The position numbers and the translations under genes are program-made. From Setoptus koraiensis (Eukaryota > Arthropoda), in the NCBI GenBank assembly GCA_048013815.1, contig CM106586.1:1178001-1242000 (forward strand): a DNA stretch of 64,000 nucleotides, given 5' to 3'. Shown here piece by piece: positions 24,586 through 37,407 of this stretch. Under the pieces are notes generated by a model. The model worked only from the letters and a program-made list of their open reading frames with translations. It ran no database searches and was not told where the DNA came from. Numbering within the stretch: the stretch's first letter is position 1; every line of letters begins with the position of its first letter.

Positions 24586-25888
24586 ATGAACGAAAAATGT
24601 AGCGACCCAGAGGGACAACAAATAATCAGAAAGCCTCTATTATCACTGGATGACACAGATGACGAGGGCGAGTCTAAAGCTCACCAGGAGCCTGAGATAA
24701 AACACAAGTCAAGTATTATATCATTGAATTTGGACTCTACTGATGCAGTAGAGGACAATAAACGCAATGCATATGTCACTATTATACAGCCATCAGGCCA
24801 CCAAAACAGTTTGGATGATAAGGAAAATAGGGCTTCGGAGCAGTTACAGCAACCAGCAATACCAGTGCCAATGAGATTGATATCAGCGTTATTCTACGGG
24901 ATATCATCATTATTGATAATGCAAATCAACAAAATTGTTCTTACTACTTACAAATTCCCGTCCTATCACTTTGTGGGCATTGGACAAATGGTGGCCACTA
25001 TTGTTATACTTGGCTCAGCTCGTCAATTAAAAGTGATCAAATTCCCTCGATTGACTCTACAAAAACTAAACAAAATATGGATCCTATCTTTGTTGTATCT
25101 GGTGAATCTAATTACAGGCCTAGGCAGCACAAAGCATCTCTCGTTGCCTATGATGATAGCATTGAGACGCTTCTCAATAGCAATGACAGCCATAGGTGAA
25201 TTTTATATACTTAAAGTTAGACAATCGTTAACAATAATTATGACAATAGTAGCCATGATTGGTGGATCATTGATTGCTGCGTGTGCCGATCCATCGTTCA
25301 ATGCTATAGGATATCTATTAGTCATGACAAACAACTTTTGTACAGCGGGCAGTGGAGTTTACATGAAAAAAGTTCTCGTTGCCAAGGATATAGACAAATA
25401 TGAAATGTTATATTGCAATGCAATTCTCACTATCTTGCCCCTATCATTTATATGTTTTCTTTCAACTGATCTCAGCACTATAATTGCTTTTAATTATTGG
25501 TCCAATATAGGATTCCTGACATCATTTCTATTGTCTTGCGTTATGGGCTTTTTACTAATGCAATCCACCATGTTGTGTACTCATTACAATTCACCACTAA
25601 CAACTACAATCGTGGGAACTCTCAAGGTGAGTGCCATAAGACACTATCGATCACTATCAACTCTACGTCAATTTTCACAGGATTTATTATATCTCTCTTT
25701 CTCGCGTTGCATTACATCGTCATGGACAGAATATATTATCCACTTATATTGGAATGTATATCTATGGTGACTATCAATTTACAGTATTAAACTTTTTAGG
25801 ATTGAATATCTCTTTGATAGGCAGTCTAGTGTATTCCTACTTAACCTTTGTGCAAAAGAAGAAGAAACAAGCATCGGACCGATGTTAG
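24586..25888 (+). CDS. SLC35D-like: Nucleotide-sugar transporter, SLC35D family
   Basis: Two exons, 24586-25626 and 25730-25888, with a 103-base intron (GTGAGT...GGACAG); 399 residues. Reading through the intron gives a false C-terminus; splicing restores the family ending NILSTYIGM...GDYQFTVLNFLGLNISLIGSLVYSY, then KKKKQ. A hydrophilic N-terminus of about 95 residues precedes about ten membrane segments starting at LISALFYGISSLLIMQINKIVLT. Motifs such as LPMMIALRRFS and YCNAILTILPLS fit UDP-glucuronate/UDP-GalNAc transporters of Golgi and ER (SLC35D1/D2; fringe connection in flies). These antiport UDP-sugars for UMP and feed proteoglycan and mucin glycosylation; substrate here is inference. 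Poly(A) signals at 26056 and near 26086. Confidence 0.88.
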
Positions 25889-26285
25889 ACTCAATCGTTT
25901 ATCGTTTTTGGAACAATCAATGGGCAGTCATTGGCCTCCTCTTGCACCGAGAGGATACAACATATAAATGTGTTGAAGTGAAGAATGTTTCGAACTAACT
26001 GTTTAGAAATAACCCAGGCCAAATATCACAACCAACATAAATAGATCAACAAAATAATAAATAACAAACATGTCCACTTGTTCAGTCAATAAACATTCCT
26101 TTAATCAGATATATAATTAGAGCTAAATCTCTTCATTTGCTTGACGGTGGAGATCCTTGACAAATCAGACTTTCGAAAACAAAAATAGTCCTACGATCAA
26201 AAGAACGGTGGTGTTATCACATCCAATCCATTTTCCTGATCACCAGAATGCTGAAGTAATGAGTGTCATCTCGATCATGCTTAGT
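25889..26285. other. Convergent 3' flanks
   Basis: A 397-base gap between the stop codons of the transporter and the secreted cysteine protein. It holds AATAAA at 26056 and a second copy near 26086; nothing else is seen. Confidence 0.6.
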
Positions 26286-26996
26286 CTATTGCGGTGGAAG
26301 CATTATCTTGATGTTACATAGTTGCGACACATGGAAATCCATGCAACTCTGATAGAATTGCACTTGCTCAATGATTGCTGTCTTTGTTGGAAATTTCTCT
26401 AGAGCTTGTTTCTTACATTGTTCGTGCTGTTCAATGATTTTAGTCTTTATGGTTGCCTCAACGTCCTTCTTTTTCAATTCTTCCTCGGCTTTGTCGTAAC
26501 GGTACGAGTTATCGGCATTGAACTGAATGACGATTTAGTGAGTGACATAGGTGTTAAAGTAATTTAATTATTAATTAATGAATATTTTATAATCAGTGGG
26601 CCAATAAAAGGAGAGCGTGTTCTATCTGGCTCTCTATGCCTCTCTCTCTCTCTCTCTCTCTTTGACCTCGAAAGCTTTCGTCGAACTTACCCAATCCTCC
26701 TTTTTGAGGGCACACTCTCCCAATTTGATTCTATGTTTCTCAACGATTTCGGCGTTCAATTGATCTTGGGTGGCGTTCAATGGATTTTGTTCTAGACAAG
26801 TCTTTATGATGTCGGTCTTCTGTTTTCTTTGTTGCTCTGTTGGCGCCAACTGTGGACATTTGCCCCAATCAATTATTGGCTCTATTACAGGTGGATTAGC
26901 TACCGGGGTGGCAGGAGTTGGATTACAGTCTACATTATTCAAAACAATTGTTGCCAAGCAAACAAATGCAAAACCGCATAGAAATTGTTTGAACAT
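26286..26996 (-). CDS. Secreted helical cysteine protein (OBP-like in style), unknown
   Basis: Two exons, 26996-26691 and 26522-26286, joined in phase 0 by GTAAGT...TTCAG; 180 residues. Residues 1-24 are a signal peptide (FLCGFAFVCLATIVLNNVDC). A short Pro-rich linker follows, then a Lys/Glu/Gln-rich, probably helical domain with six cysteines (GKCPQ, KTCLE, GECAL, EQCKK, QSCMD, QLCNI). The last two are spaced C-x8-C as in insect odorant-binding proteins, but the C-x3-C of classic OBPs is missing, so I do not assign that family. A helical ligand carrier in haemolymph or saliva is a reasonable guess. The intron holds a (CT)n microsatellite close to the donor. Confidence 0.72.
26640..26662. repeat. 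(CT)n microsatellite in an intron
   Basis: A CT run of about 22 bases inside the intron of the secreted cysteine protein, about 28 bases from its 5' splice site. Confidence 0.93.
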
Positions 26997-29900
26997 CTTT
27001 GACGCTTTGAAGCCGTGTGAGTGTCTTAGATAGTGATTGGTAGCAAATTGATTACCGTTTCTTTCTGTTTTGATTTCTTTCTTTCTGTTTCTTCACTTTT
27101 TGCGATTATTATATCTTACTACGAGAGATGTCTTGACAATGAGTAGTAGATGCCGAATGAGAGACAATTGTCACATTGTCATTTATTATAACTGTGTTTT
27201 ATTTCTAGTCACCACCATCACAGAAAGTACTGTAAAATTTTCTATCATTCAGATAGCTAATAGAACGGCAGGCTTCGCATTAACCATATGGAGAACCCTA
27301 TGTATGTATATCAGTGAACTTGAACGGGCTTCTAATTAGCTTGTGGGTAGTGTCAACTATTTAAAATAGTAGTAAATAACAAATCAAGTAAGGCAAAATA
27401 ATCAACTATTCACTTATCGCACTTGCTCGATGTCAACTCGCTGAGGGGGACGAGAGAATATTATTTCCACCTGTTGCGACTTTTGATAGTCTAGGCGGAG
27501 ACAAGCATTTGAGGGGAAAATTTTCCGAAACTATTATTTATTTTCGAATGACTTTGATACTGGCTGCTTTGGACAGGTGAAACGGACTTGAAAGGTGATA
27601 ACCCTGCAAATGAGTGTCGCACCAATCATGTTGTTTGAGAAATTACTTTACTCATGGCCTGATATACTTTGTATATTCAAGTTAGTTCTAATGATCTCTC
27701 TCCCTCACTCAGTCTTGGGTTTATTTCTTGAGCGAACTCAATCAAATATAAAACATAATTCGAGAAACTCAAGGAGAGCATTATTAGCAATGAACGAAAC
27801 CATACCGTAGAATCTAGTTTTCTTCGAGGGACAAAGTTGTGACAAAGTTGAGAGTGCTGACCGACGGCTCAATTAAAAACAACCAAGTCTTTATTGATCT
27901 ATTACGACTTGTAGTTGTTGCATACAACAACTACAAGTCTTATCAATATGATGGTAGTAGTGGTCAACCATTATCTGGTCACTATCACTCTTAATTCTAA
28001 TGATGGTTTGCTTCAACTACTTCCTATGAGCAACATGTTTACTAGTCCGGTAATTATATTTTGTTTATGTGTCCATTAACATCATCGCAACAGTCATCTA
28101 CTCACACTCAAATGAACTAGCCTGTAAAGTAAGCTTGTGATGATGGTGGCCAAGACAAAAGTTCATACAAACGAATGGCATTGAATTCGCGTGACACACA
28201 TATAAATACTATGCAAAATGCTGTACAATTCACTGCCCGCTTAATTATAATAATAATAATATGTAAATTATGTCTTTTGGCATTAGGTATATCTCGTATG
28301 CGATTGACGACCTTCGTTTTATCAGCGTACCACATGCCATGTGTAGTGTCGCCCTGAAGGTGTGTCTGCGAAGCCCTCGAGCTTAAAAATAAATAAAAAG
28401 TCTGAGGAAATCAAAACTTTGCAAATTGACTATGTGAACTTTGTATCTATCTAGGTCTACTTATGACAATAACTGGCTGTTGTTGCTGTTTTTCAATAAA
28501 AAACAATAAATAGTGACAAATATCTCACATCGAAATCAATGAAGATTTTGTTTTGTCGAACTCTACTGACAGGAAAAACCATGAAGCAATGCCACACACA
28601 ATCCTACAACGGATGTCGATAGTAGTAAGTTGAGCATATCACAACTACTACCAATTCATCTGGTAAATAAAGACTTTACTTGTTACTTTTCACGTCTAGA
28701 TGCGTCCAACATGAGCAGTAATGAGTAGTAAACCACTCTACACCGATGTCCTTGATTGATATCGATAACAACACGGCAACAATAGTTGATCTATCGAGGA
28801 AAACTTCTAGAATATAAAAAGAACAACATACAGTAATTACATGAGCGCAAAAACGATTTTGAATTCTTTGTGTTCCGAAGGAGAAACCCAAATTAGATTC
28901 AAGATTGATACTACTTCAATCTGGTGCTGATCATTCAATTTATCTCACACAGTTGTAGAGATTAGTTGAATTTTAAGGTTATTGAGCCTATGGTTGATGA
29001 ACAAGCAATAAGCGATGGCAAGTGGCTCGGTTTAATGGATTGAGTGCAATTTACCAAAAATTTCTATCACTCTTCTTTTACGATGCCCAAGTGAGAATTG
29101 TCGTCAATTAGATTGGACCATGACAATCTTTATAGCTAGGCGAACAAGTGATAAAGGTAACTTAGACAAGTCGAAACTAGTTTATTTTACCGTGGGCTGT
29201 TGTTGCAACAGAATATGTTTGAGTGAGTGAGTGAGAGAGAGAGAGAGAGTAATGCCATTGTCAAAGGTATCAATCATTGCGACTAGATTGCTTAGACTGG
29301 CTTAACTTGACCAAGCATGAAAAATGAACAACTTGGAGCAGCTACTCCATAAGGCACGCAACAGGCGACAACTAGTCTATGATGCCTACCTTCAGTTATG
29401 ATTTCGTTGTTCACTCGCAAATTGGTGCCGCTGTTGCAAACATTAACATGTCATGAACTTTATAAGATTTATCGCTTACTTCGATAGACCTTAGCATAAC
29501 TTTCTTCTAAACCTCTTATGAGAGAGATATCTGACTTGCATGGAAATAGATTAATCGTTTCGTAGGCTACAAGTTGCCGCATGATTAACGGATGCAAACT
29601 GCCACTTGTTTCTTTGTCTACATTGTCAGCGGTGATCAACAGGGTTGATTGAATTTGATTGCAGTTATGCAAAATCAAACAATTAAACACAACCAATGTT
29701 GTAAGTTTGAAATCCTCGCTAGACAATTTGTCACCTCTAAAACACACTGCTTACACACTCCAACTATATATCTGTTGGCAATTAATTTTCAATAGACTAG
29801 CGCGAATCAACTACCCACGAAAAATTTGTTGTTGCTTCGCAAGGATACTTCACTAACATACTCGATCGGCTCCCAGGATACTCAGTGACCGTACCAAGCT

Positions 29901-31086
29901 CAATAGTGCAAGATATAGTCAGTTAATTGCTCATAGGGTTCAACTTCAATGAAAACGATTTATTTACGCCAGAGAATAATATATGATAGGCTATTATTAT
30001 GCAATAAACTGTGAATGAGGTCAATGCAATATCAAAGATTAATTTGCATTCACTAAATGCATTTCAGAGATTGTTTCAATGTTAGCAAAGGTTTACTCCC
30101 CAACTCTATTGTTCAAATCGCTAATTTCTTGGGTCAGTAAAATATCGCGTAATAGTATTAGTATTTTCGCTTGATTATCAAGCCAAGTTAATGATCAACT
30201 CATAAGTCTGCTCTTCGTATCTGCTGGGACAAGGATATTATGTCTCTTGGGACGATATCTTGGAATGAATGACTAATTATTGATCCGACTAAAACTCTAA
30301 TGTTCGTTTCGAATCGTTGAATTTCTTGAATGAATCGTTTCGGTTCGTCGAAACTAACTTATACTTTCACATTTAGAGATTACCTCTATCTGGCCTCCAC
30401 GAGGCATCATGAGGAAATTCGTCTCGGTTCAATCTCAACAATCATAACGTAAAACAACAATAACCCGAGGTGATTTACGAATAATTTTACTAAAGTATCA
30501 AGAATATGTGAGATCGTAACTAGCTGAATCACCACAACGAGAGACTATCAATTGGCATTATAACTATGAGAATTTGTTGTTGTTTGGTTCGAGCTTGGAT
30601 TGACATACTGTCAGTGAGTGAGGTCAGCGCGACAGAGTGATATAGTATAGTGTCTAGAAGTCTATTGTGGACATGACTTTTAATGCAACAGTTTACAAAA
30701 CATTAACCTCTATTGATTGCAATATCAACTGATCACATTGCTTTCCGATGCTAAGTTTGATTCAATATTGATTGAATCAAAGTTCAATGGAATAGGTGTA
30801 TGGTGCGCCTGGATAGTTTTCTCGTTTCTTCACTAGTAGTTCTATGAATGCTCTTCTTTTTTGTTTATTTAGAACGGAATCAAATTATAAATCTATAATA
30901 ATAAGTGAGACATCCAAGTGAGATAAGGAATTGGGACTGTCTAAAAGTTATCTATGAATATTTATAAATTCTTATGTGTTTTCGTTATATGTATATATTA
31001 TAGCATCCCTTTGTTTAATGTTCATTTAGGTGTTGATCATCAAAAAATAATAGTAATAATAATGCTGAGAAGTTGAAACGCTAATC
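26997..31086. other. Sparse 4.1 kb stretch
   Basis: Mostly AT-rich non-coding sequence, with a GAGT/GA run at about 29220-29250 and AAT triplets near 28245. The only coding-like signal is an orphan exon pair on the minus strand (29411-29736), listed separately. Confidence 0.5.
29411..29736 (-). CDS. Possible orphan exon pair of an unrecognised gene
   Basis: On the minus strand an open stretch of about 85 codons (SSEDFKLTTLVVFNCLIL..., then HPLIMRQLVAYETINLFPCK and GLEESYAKVY) lies between an acceptor (GTTTTAG, exon start about 29736) and a strong donor GTAAGC after 29480. A short intron ending GCAACAG would join it to 29430-29411 and close the frame with APICE and a stop. The composition is protein-like. 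No start exon was found upstream and no family is recognised, so it may be a gene remnant or a chance frame. Confidence 0.25.
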
Positions 31087-31974
31087 TTAGCGCATATCAT
31101 CTTCTTGTTCGATATTTTGTTTAATTCGTAATAACAACGTTGTATACCATTGATCTAGTCTAGAAATAGAATCGTAATCCTGAACAACTTCAGCAAAACC
31201 ATCAACATCTTGGGCCTCGATCTTTTGAATTAAATCTTTGACAAGTTTACATTCTCTTGATCCACTGAAAGCAGGACTCATTTCCTCATATTTTTTCACC
31301 GCTATTTGTGCATTCAACAAATCGACACACATATGACAGAGGGCAGCACGGAGGAAGTGCTCTTTTGCACTGTATTTCAATAAGTTGTTATCTAGACAAG
31401 ATTGACCAACTTTCTCATAGATCTCTATAGCTCTGGGGTATTGTTCTAACTGTGCTGCATAACGGGCCACATTCAATAAGCATCTGTTTGCGGTTGAATT
31501 GCTTTCTTCGCATTGATAATAATCTGCTGCTTTGGTATAATGCTCGACAGCTTTCGGTATGTCGCTAGCATCGGATTCGTATATCTCTGCAATAGTCATA
31601 TGATGTTTAGCTGCAACAGAGAATTTGCCCATATCTGTGTATATCTCAATAACTTTTAATAAACAATTCACTGCCTCTTGGGGATTGCATTTTTTGTAAC
31701 AATTAGAGGAATCCAAATAATGAACGGCTGCATCATGTTTATTATCCATTGATTGATTTAATGTTGCTGCCTGATAAAATACTTTGCCTGCCTCATTCCA
31801 TTTTTTTGCCATCTTCAACAGATTGCCTGCCTTTACGTACGACTCGACTGCCTCCTCTTTGCTTCTGGTTGGATTGCTCAGGCCCATTCTGCTGAGAAAC
31901 CCAAAAGATGAGGAGCCCGCCTTCTTTTCAGCATCTGCTATATACTGGGCTGCTTTCTGTTCATGGTCCGACAT
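31087..31974 (-). CDS. NAPA: Alpha-soluble NSF attachment protein
   Basis: An intronless frame of 295 residues from an ATG at 31974, identical in length to human alpha-SNAP. Family features: KAAQYIADAEKKAG at the N-terminus, the membrane-contact loop FGFLSRMGL, SYVKAGNLLKMAKKWNEAG, TPR-like helical pairs through DIPKAVEHYTKAADYY, and the acidic C-terminus (KQNIEQEDDMR) with the leucine pair needed to stimulate NSF. It links NSF to SNARE bundles so ATP hydrolysis can take them apart after fusion. It is head to head with LSM5 across 563 bases. Confidence 0.96.
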   Translation of the reverse strand: MSDHEQKAAQYIADAEKKAGSSSFGFLSRMGLSNPTRSKEEAVESYVKAGNLLKMAKKWNEAGKVFYQAATLNQSMDNKHDAAVHYLDSSNCYKKCNPQEAVNCLLKVIEIYTDMGKFSVAAKHHMTIAEIYESDASDIPKAVEHYTKAADYYQCEESNSTANRCLLNVARYAAQLEQYPRAIEIYEKVGQSCLDNNLLKYSAKEHFLRAALCHMCVDLLNAQIAVKKYEEMSPAFSGSRECKLVKDLIQKIEAQDVDGFAEVVQDYDSISRLDQWYTTLLLRIKQNIEQEDDMR

Positions 31975-32537
31975 GATGATTCACTGGTGATGTAATTAGT
32001 GCGTCCTGGCTACTCTTGATAATAAATACTCAGAATGTTCGTTAATATCAATATAAGGCTCTGTTAATTATGATCAACTGGACCGTAGGAGAAAATTGTG
32101 TGTAGCACCTGATATAATTATGCTAATATTACCTGTAATTAGTATTGACCGAAAGTAGATCACTTTCTTTTTTTATTTATTCTAAACAATATGAAACCAA
32201 AACAATAGCCGCATGATCGCCTAAGATGACGCTTCGCGCATCATTACTCATGCGCAATGGTCTATTTATGGAATTTGGCACAAAAAAAAAGAAAAAAACC
32301 TATTTGAAATCCGCGCCTCCACAATAATTTCTAATTGTTGCGATTGCGATTGACACGAAAAAGTCCACGAGGTTCTTGTTGATCTTGATTTCTTATCAGA
32401 TAGCATCCATCCATCGAATTTGTGCCTACAGCAAAAAGCATCCATACATTCTGACGATCCCCTACTTCTCCCAAACCGAAACTTCGGATCGGCCTATTCT
32501 AACTGAACAACTGTTCGAACTCAACGCGAGACTTAAA
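31975..32537. promoter_or_regulatory. Shared 5' region of alpha-SNAP and LSM5
   Basis: A 563-base gap between divergent start codons. Open sequence runs upstream of the LSM5 ATG from 32376 without an in-frame ATG; I read it as 5' UTR. An A-rich tract lies at about 32280-32300. Probable bidirectional housekeeping promoter. Confidence 0.45.
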
Positions 32538-32804
32538 ATGGCCGCTCCTCCGGCCCCTCTCAACCCATCGATGCTATTACCTCTCGAATTAGTTGACAAA
32601 TGTATAGGATCACGTATTCAGATCATCATGAAAAACGACAAAGAGATCGTCGGAACACTGGTTGGCTTCGATGATTTTGTAAATATGGTCCTAGAAAATG
32701 CAGTGGAATACGAGTTCACACCAGAAGGGAAAAAGAAAACCTTGCTAGAGCAGATACTACTCAATGGAAATAACATTACCATGATGGTGCCTGGCGGCGA
32801 TTAA
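32538..32804 (+). CDS. LSM5: U6 snRNA-associated Sm-like protein LSm5
   Basis: 88 residues from the ATG at 32538, close to the 91 of human LSm5. The start was chosen because [25 protein letters not shown] matches the family N-terminus. Sm1 motif: [29 protein letters not shown]; Sm2: [15 protein letters not shown]. LSm5 is a ring member of the nuclear LSm2-8 complex on U6 snRNA and of the cytoplasmic LSm1-7 decapping complex. Poly(A) signal at 32862. Intronless. Confidence 0.96.
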   Translation: MAAPPAPLNPSMLLPLELVDKCIGSRIQIIMKNDKEIVGTLVGFDDFVNMVLENAVEYEFTPEGKKKTLLEQILLNGNNITMMVPGGD

Positions 32805-33072
32805 ACTACGCTGCTCAATTGTACAGAATCGCAAATGAAAAGATGTTACCTATGTCTCACCAATAAAAACTATAGCCTCTATAAACTATAGTATCTCTAG
32901 TTGTATTGCCACAATTGTTATGACTTATGAAGCGTTTGGCAGTACATTTTTTTAGAAGGTCCGAAAATCTCGCAACTATCGAGCGATGACAGAATGAGTG
33001 AAGGGAAAGTAGCCGGTTTTAAGTTTAGCTCATAGTAGTTTTTATTCAAAGAAGCTCAACCTTGGACAAGAG

Positions 33073-33540
<468 letters not shown>

Positions 33541-33830
33541 TCAACCAATAGATACCTGAGATATTGATAGAGAAAGAACGAGACCATACGATTAGAAATC
33601 ACGCCAGAGGTGAGTTGAGTTGTCTACAAATGTGTTAAGATATTAAAATAAAGGGTTCAATGGCGGGTGTCTCTGTAAGCATCGTCAATTAAATGATTAA
33701 ATCAAAGAGGCTAGTGCTGGATCCAAATACTTGATGTTTATTCCCACGGTTTACAAGCATTATATACAAACAGGCGTGTCTTGGATCATTGGATATATTG
33801 TCTACTGTGAGCTGGTGATTGTTTGTCCTA

Positions 33831-34610
33831 TTAGACCAAAAGAACGGCATTGATGCAGCCATCATTCTCTGGATTATTTGTCACTTGGGCATACTTGGCC
33901 CAAACCACTTTACCAGATTGTGTAACAAGACCTAACTCTGAGATGTTGACTTCAATCACAGTTCCTTTCGTAATGACACCCAAGCTGGTGTAGAGAGGCG
34001 AGCTGGGGTTTTTCTTAACACCAACAATAGGGAGACAGAAGGTTGTCTTAAGTTCTGGATGAGTGACATGAGCCGATTTGAATCTCATGGCCATGGGACG
34101 AATGAATCTTTCAAATTTGGGTGGTTTACGGGTGAAGTTGTCACCAACAAAAGTAATTTTAGTGACCATTCGCTTCCATGATTTCTTCTTGCGTTTGCCT
34201 GTACGAATCTCCCTAAACACCTCTGCCTCAGAGACTGCACGTGTCTTGGGCAACGGTACCTCCCATTTGCCTGCTTTTTCCTTACGCTTTTGCTTAAGCA
34301 TATTAGTTAGAACCTTGCTACGATTTTGTTCATCGCGATCGAGCAAATAGGCCGGCACGGCACCATCTTCGACGGGCTGTTGGCGAGATTCAGTCTGTTT
34401 CATCTCATGGGCCCTGATGGTCTTTTTCATTTGTATTTTCTCTGTGAAACGTTGACGATTGTATATTTTGGCCTTAAGACCTCTTAGTGTCCTAGCTTTC
34501 AAGGCATCCCTCTTTGGTTTTCTTGCTTCCCTTTTTCGTTTTCGTTCGGCATAATCTAAACGGCGACCGTGCCTCTTGATGTGCAACTCAATATGCTCGT
34601 TTTGCGGCAT
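33831..34610 (-). CDS. NSA2: Ribosome biogenesis protein NSA2
   Basis: 259 residues from the ATG at 34610; NSA2/TINP1 is normally 260. Highly conserved blocks: [79 protein letters not shown] and [28 protein letters not shown] ending (here [10 protein letters not shown]). It is an RNA-binding factor of the eS8 fold family needed for 27SB pre-rRNA processing in nuclear pre-60S particles. It lies 296 bases upstream of RPS27A on the same strand. Poly(A) signal at 33737. An acceptor-like TTTCAG upstream of the ATG suggests a 5' UTR intron. Confidence 0.95.
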   Translation of the reverse strand: MPQNEHIELHIKRHGRRLDYAERKRKREARKPKRDALKARTLRGLKAKIYNRQRFTEKIQMKKTIRAHEMKQTESRQQPVEDGAVPAYLLDRDEQNRSKVLTNMLKQKRKEKAGKWEVPLPKTRAVSEAEVFREIRTGKRKKKSWKRMVTKITFVGDNFTRKPPKFERFIRPMAMRFKSAHVTHPELKTTFCLPIVGVKKNPSSPLYTSLGVITKGTVIEVNISELGLVTQSGKVVWAKYAQVTNNPENDGCINAVLLV

Positions 34611-35201
34611 CTTGATCTATTCCAGAGACACACAACACACCGAACTATTTATTTTTCTGAAAGAATATTGTTAAATTAACTCACCCTAATCGTAATAATA
34701 ATTTGTGATAATAATATATGCTGATATTTAATTTAATAATCAAGCAATCAGTGAGATATTAAATGATTCAACCAGAACTAAAGAATTTTGTATAGTCACA
34801 TTTAGCAGTCAATAGCAATGCTGTTAGCACACACACTCACCTAACGTGGTTCAATTGAAAACATTCACAACGCTGTGCAGCTATGCTGCCGACACGCCTC
34901 CGGATGAGCATTTACAACTAAAAAGCGCATGCGTCAGAGCTAGCCCGCTGATTTTAAAAGACTTTTTTTTCAACGGGGAAGAACCCAACAAATTGTTGTT
35001 ATACAGGGTGGGCAGGCTGACGTGATAATCATTATATTTTGAATTAACTTTAAGTAAAAGTATCAAGTGTCATTGTAATAGTAATCTGGTGTGACTTCTT
35101 TCATTTATTAATGATAGATGATCACAAATATAGTACTAATTTGCGATCTTCTTTGTCAACATTATAGCTATATTAACTCTACAGTATGGCTGAGTGATGG
35201 C
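34611..35201. other. Intergenic, no supported gene
   Basis: Spans the 5' region of NSA2 and the 3' region of the serine protease (TTTATT, a minus-strand poly(A) signal, at 35104). No coding signal. Confidence 0.6.
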
Positions 35202-37407
35202 TTACTCTTTTTCTATCTCGAGGATCCAATCGATGAAGCTCGATACACGCGTATAGACACCTGGATAGTTGGCTAATCCACAGCCGTGGCCATGACTAAC
35301 TATTCCAACAACCATTTGGCGATTTTCTGGACCCTCTACCATCAATGGGGATCCAGAGTCCCCTTGGCAAGCGTCTTTGCCACCCTCTTCTAGTCCAGCG
35401 CAAATGAAATTTCTGGTCATGTTCTTCTTATAAGCCCTGCCACATTTATCATTATCCCAAATTGGTATGGAGGTCTGATGTAATTTGCGTTGTCCGCTCA
35501 ACTTTGCAGCTCCTATTGCCGAGTAACTTTGTGAGCCAAAACCAATCACAGTGCCAATCTCATTGATGAATAGACGCCCTCTCTGAGGTAGACAGATGGG
35601 CTTGGTGAAATCATTGAATGTGATAGGTGTTCGTAGTTTCACTATACCAATGTCATTCTCATTTGTGTGTGACAATCTGTCGTATTTAGGATGAATGATT
35701 ATCTCTTCTACGTCATAGTCGCTAGAGTAGGGATCTGCAAGTTCTGAAAAATCATAGGAACCTAGTCTGACAAATATTGTTTCCGGTGACATTCTGTATT
35801 TATTTCAATCGGATCAGGAATAAGATTTAGTGTTAAGGGATATCAGTAAGATTGCCAGCGGTACACAAGTGAACAAATTTCCCATAAAAGACTATCCATA
35901 ATACTTACGTAGCAAGACAGTGAGCTGCGGTTAATATATGACTAGCACTGATTATTGCGCCCCCACAGAATGGTCCCGCTTTTGAATCTCTAACTTTGAG
36001 TAATCCAGCTATCCAAAGCCAATCTTGTGGATCGACTTCCTGGCCGCCAACAATTCTTGCTTTGGTAGTTAGACCGCATATATTCTCCTGATATCTGTAG
36101 GGTTTCCTTGAAGTTCTCGGTTTCTCTGTTGTAGTTGTGGAGGTTGTTGTAGTAGACGTGGTGGTAGTTGATGGCTTGAAAGAGGACGTTACTGGTTGAA
36201 TGAATGGCGCTTGGTTCAGCAATGTCGACGCTCTTCTGACAGATTCCGGTAAATCAAATTCTACCGTTTCCTCGTCCTGTACTTGTTCGTCTTCATGATG
36301 CACGGCATGTTGATCGTGGGCTTGAATAGATGTACGATGCTGTTTAGTGTGACTACGATCAACATTGTCTGATGGTGTTAATTTTGGAATATTGGCCGCT
36401 GAAAATTCATGATGACCAGCACTATCTTTTTGATGGGTTGTTGATGTGGATTGATTAGCAGAAGTATGTTTATGGACAACAACATGTGAATCTGTAAAAG
36501 GGTGCATGCTAGCATTTGTTGTACTTGGATGATTTGTAGTTGATTGAGCTTTAGGTGGGCTCGGCGATGGGACATGATGCTTCTTTGTTGGTGCTGTTGT
36601 AGTTGTTGTAGTTGATGTGGTAGATGGTTTTGGTGTGGTTGTTGTCGTAGTAGTTGTAGAGGTTGCTGGTTTGTTTCCACGAGGATCCGACTGAGATGAT
36701 GATTGCTCGCTTACAGCAACAGGTTCATTGATGGGTTCAGAGAGGATAACTTCGATTTGAGTGCCATCGAATCGGTTGGTTTCCTCCTGTGGAGTGGTTG
36801 GTTGCTCAGTTATCTCACTTATTTCTAGCTCCTCAGGAGCCTCAGTAGTTGTTGTTGTGGTAGTGGTAGAGGTGGTGGAAACGCGTTTATGATGGTGTCC
36901 TCTTTTAGGTTTACGAGTTGTTGTGGTTGTTGTGGGTGCCTCATTATCTTCCTCTCCTTCCTCTTCGTCAGTTGTTAGTGCAGATGTGGTGGATGTTGGA
37001 ATAATTACTGAGGAGTATAACAATGATGACGCCCTTCTAAAAGATTCTGGTTCTGCTGTTGACTTTTTGTTAGTTTGTGCTCTTCTATCATTTGTACTGG
37101 GTACTTTGGGTTGGACTTTAGTCTCTTTTTCTTTGTCCTCGTGCTCATCATGGTGATGTTGATGATTATCTGATTGATGTAAGCTGGTACTCCCATTAAT
37201 GAGTATTTGAGTTGGACCATTCTTTTTATTAAACTTTATCGATATACCTTGCACATTTGGGATGTCTTTCAGCGATTCAATGAGGGATTTCAGTACATCC
37301 TGATTATCGTGTACGTTTGTGTGATCTTGTAGCGACTTATATGTCAATACCGATAATACTACCGTGATAACGAGACCAATGTGTAACAAAGTGATTGATT
37401 GCGCCAT
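35202..37407 (-). CDS. Mucin-stalked trypsin-like serine protease
   Basis: Two exons, 37407-35909 and 35793-35202; 696 residues. The N-terminus is a signal anchor or signal peptide (ITLLHIGLVITVVLSVLTY). A stalk of about 400 residues is very rich in Thr, Ser and Pro, with many TTTTTT-type runs, probably O-glycosylated. The protease domain starts NICGLTTKARIVGGQE with the zymogen cut before IVGG. The triad is His496 (LTAAHC), Asp547 (NENDIGIVKL) and Ser646 (GDSGSP). Asp640 (DACQGDSG) predicts trypsin-like cleavage after Arg/Lys. It resembles proclotting-enzyme and stubble-type arthropod proteases. If the N-terminal segment is retained it is a type II membrane protease. No clip domain is evident. 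The intron falls just after the catalytic His. Confidence 0.9.

Noticed and set aside
32376-32537. N-terminal extension of LSM5
   Set aside because: No in-frame ATG, and family length and sequence start at 32538; treated as 5' UTR.
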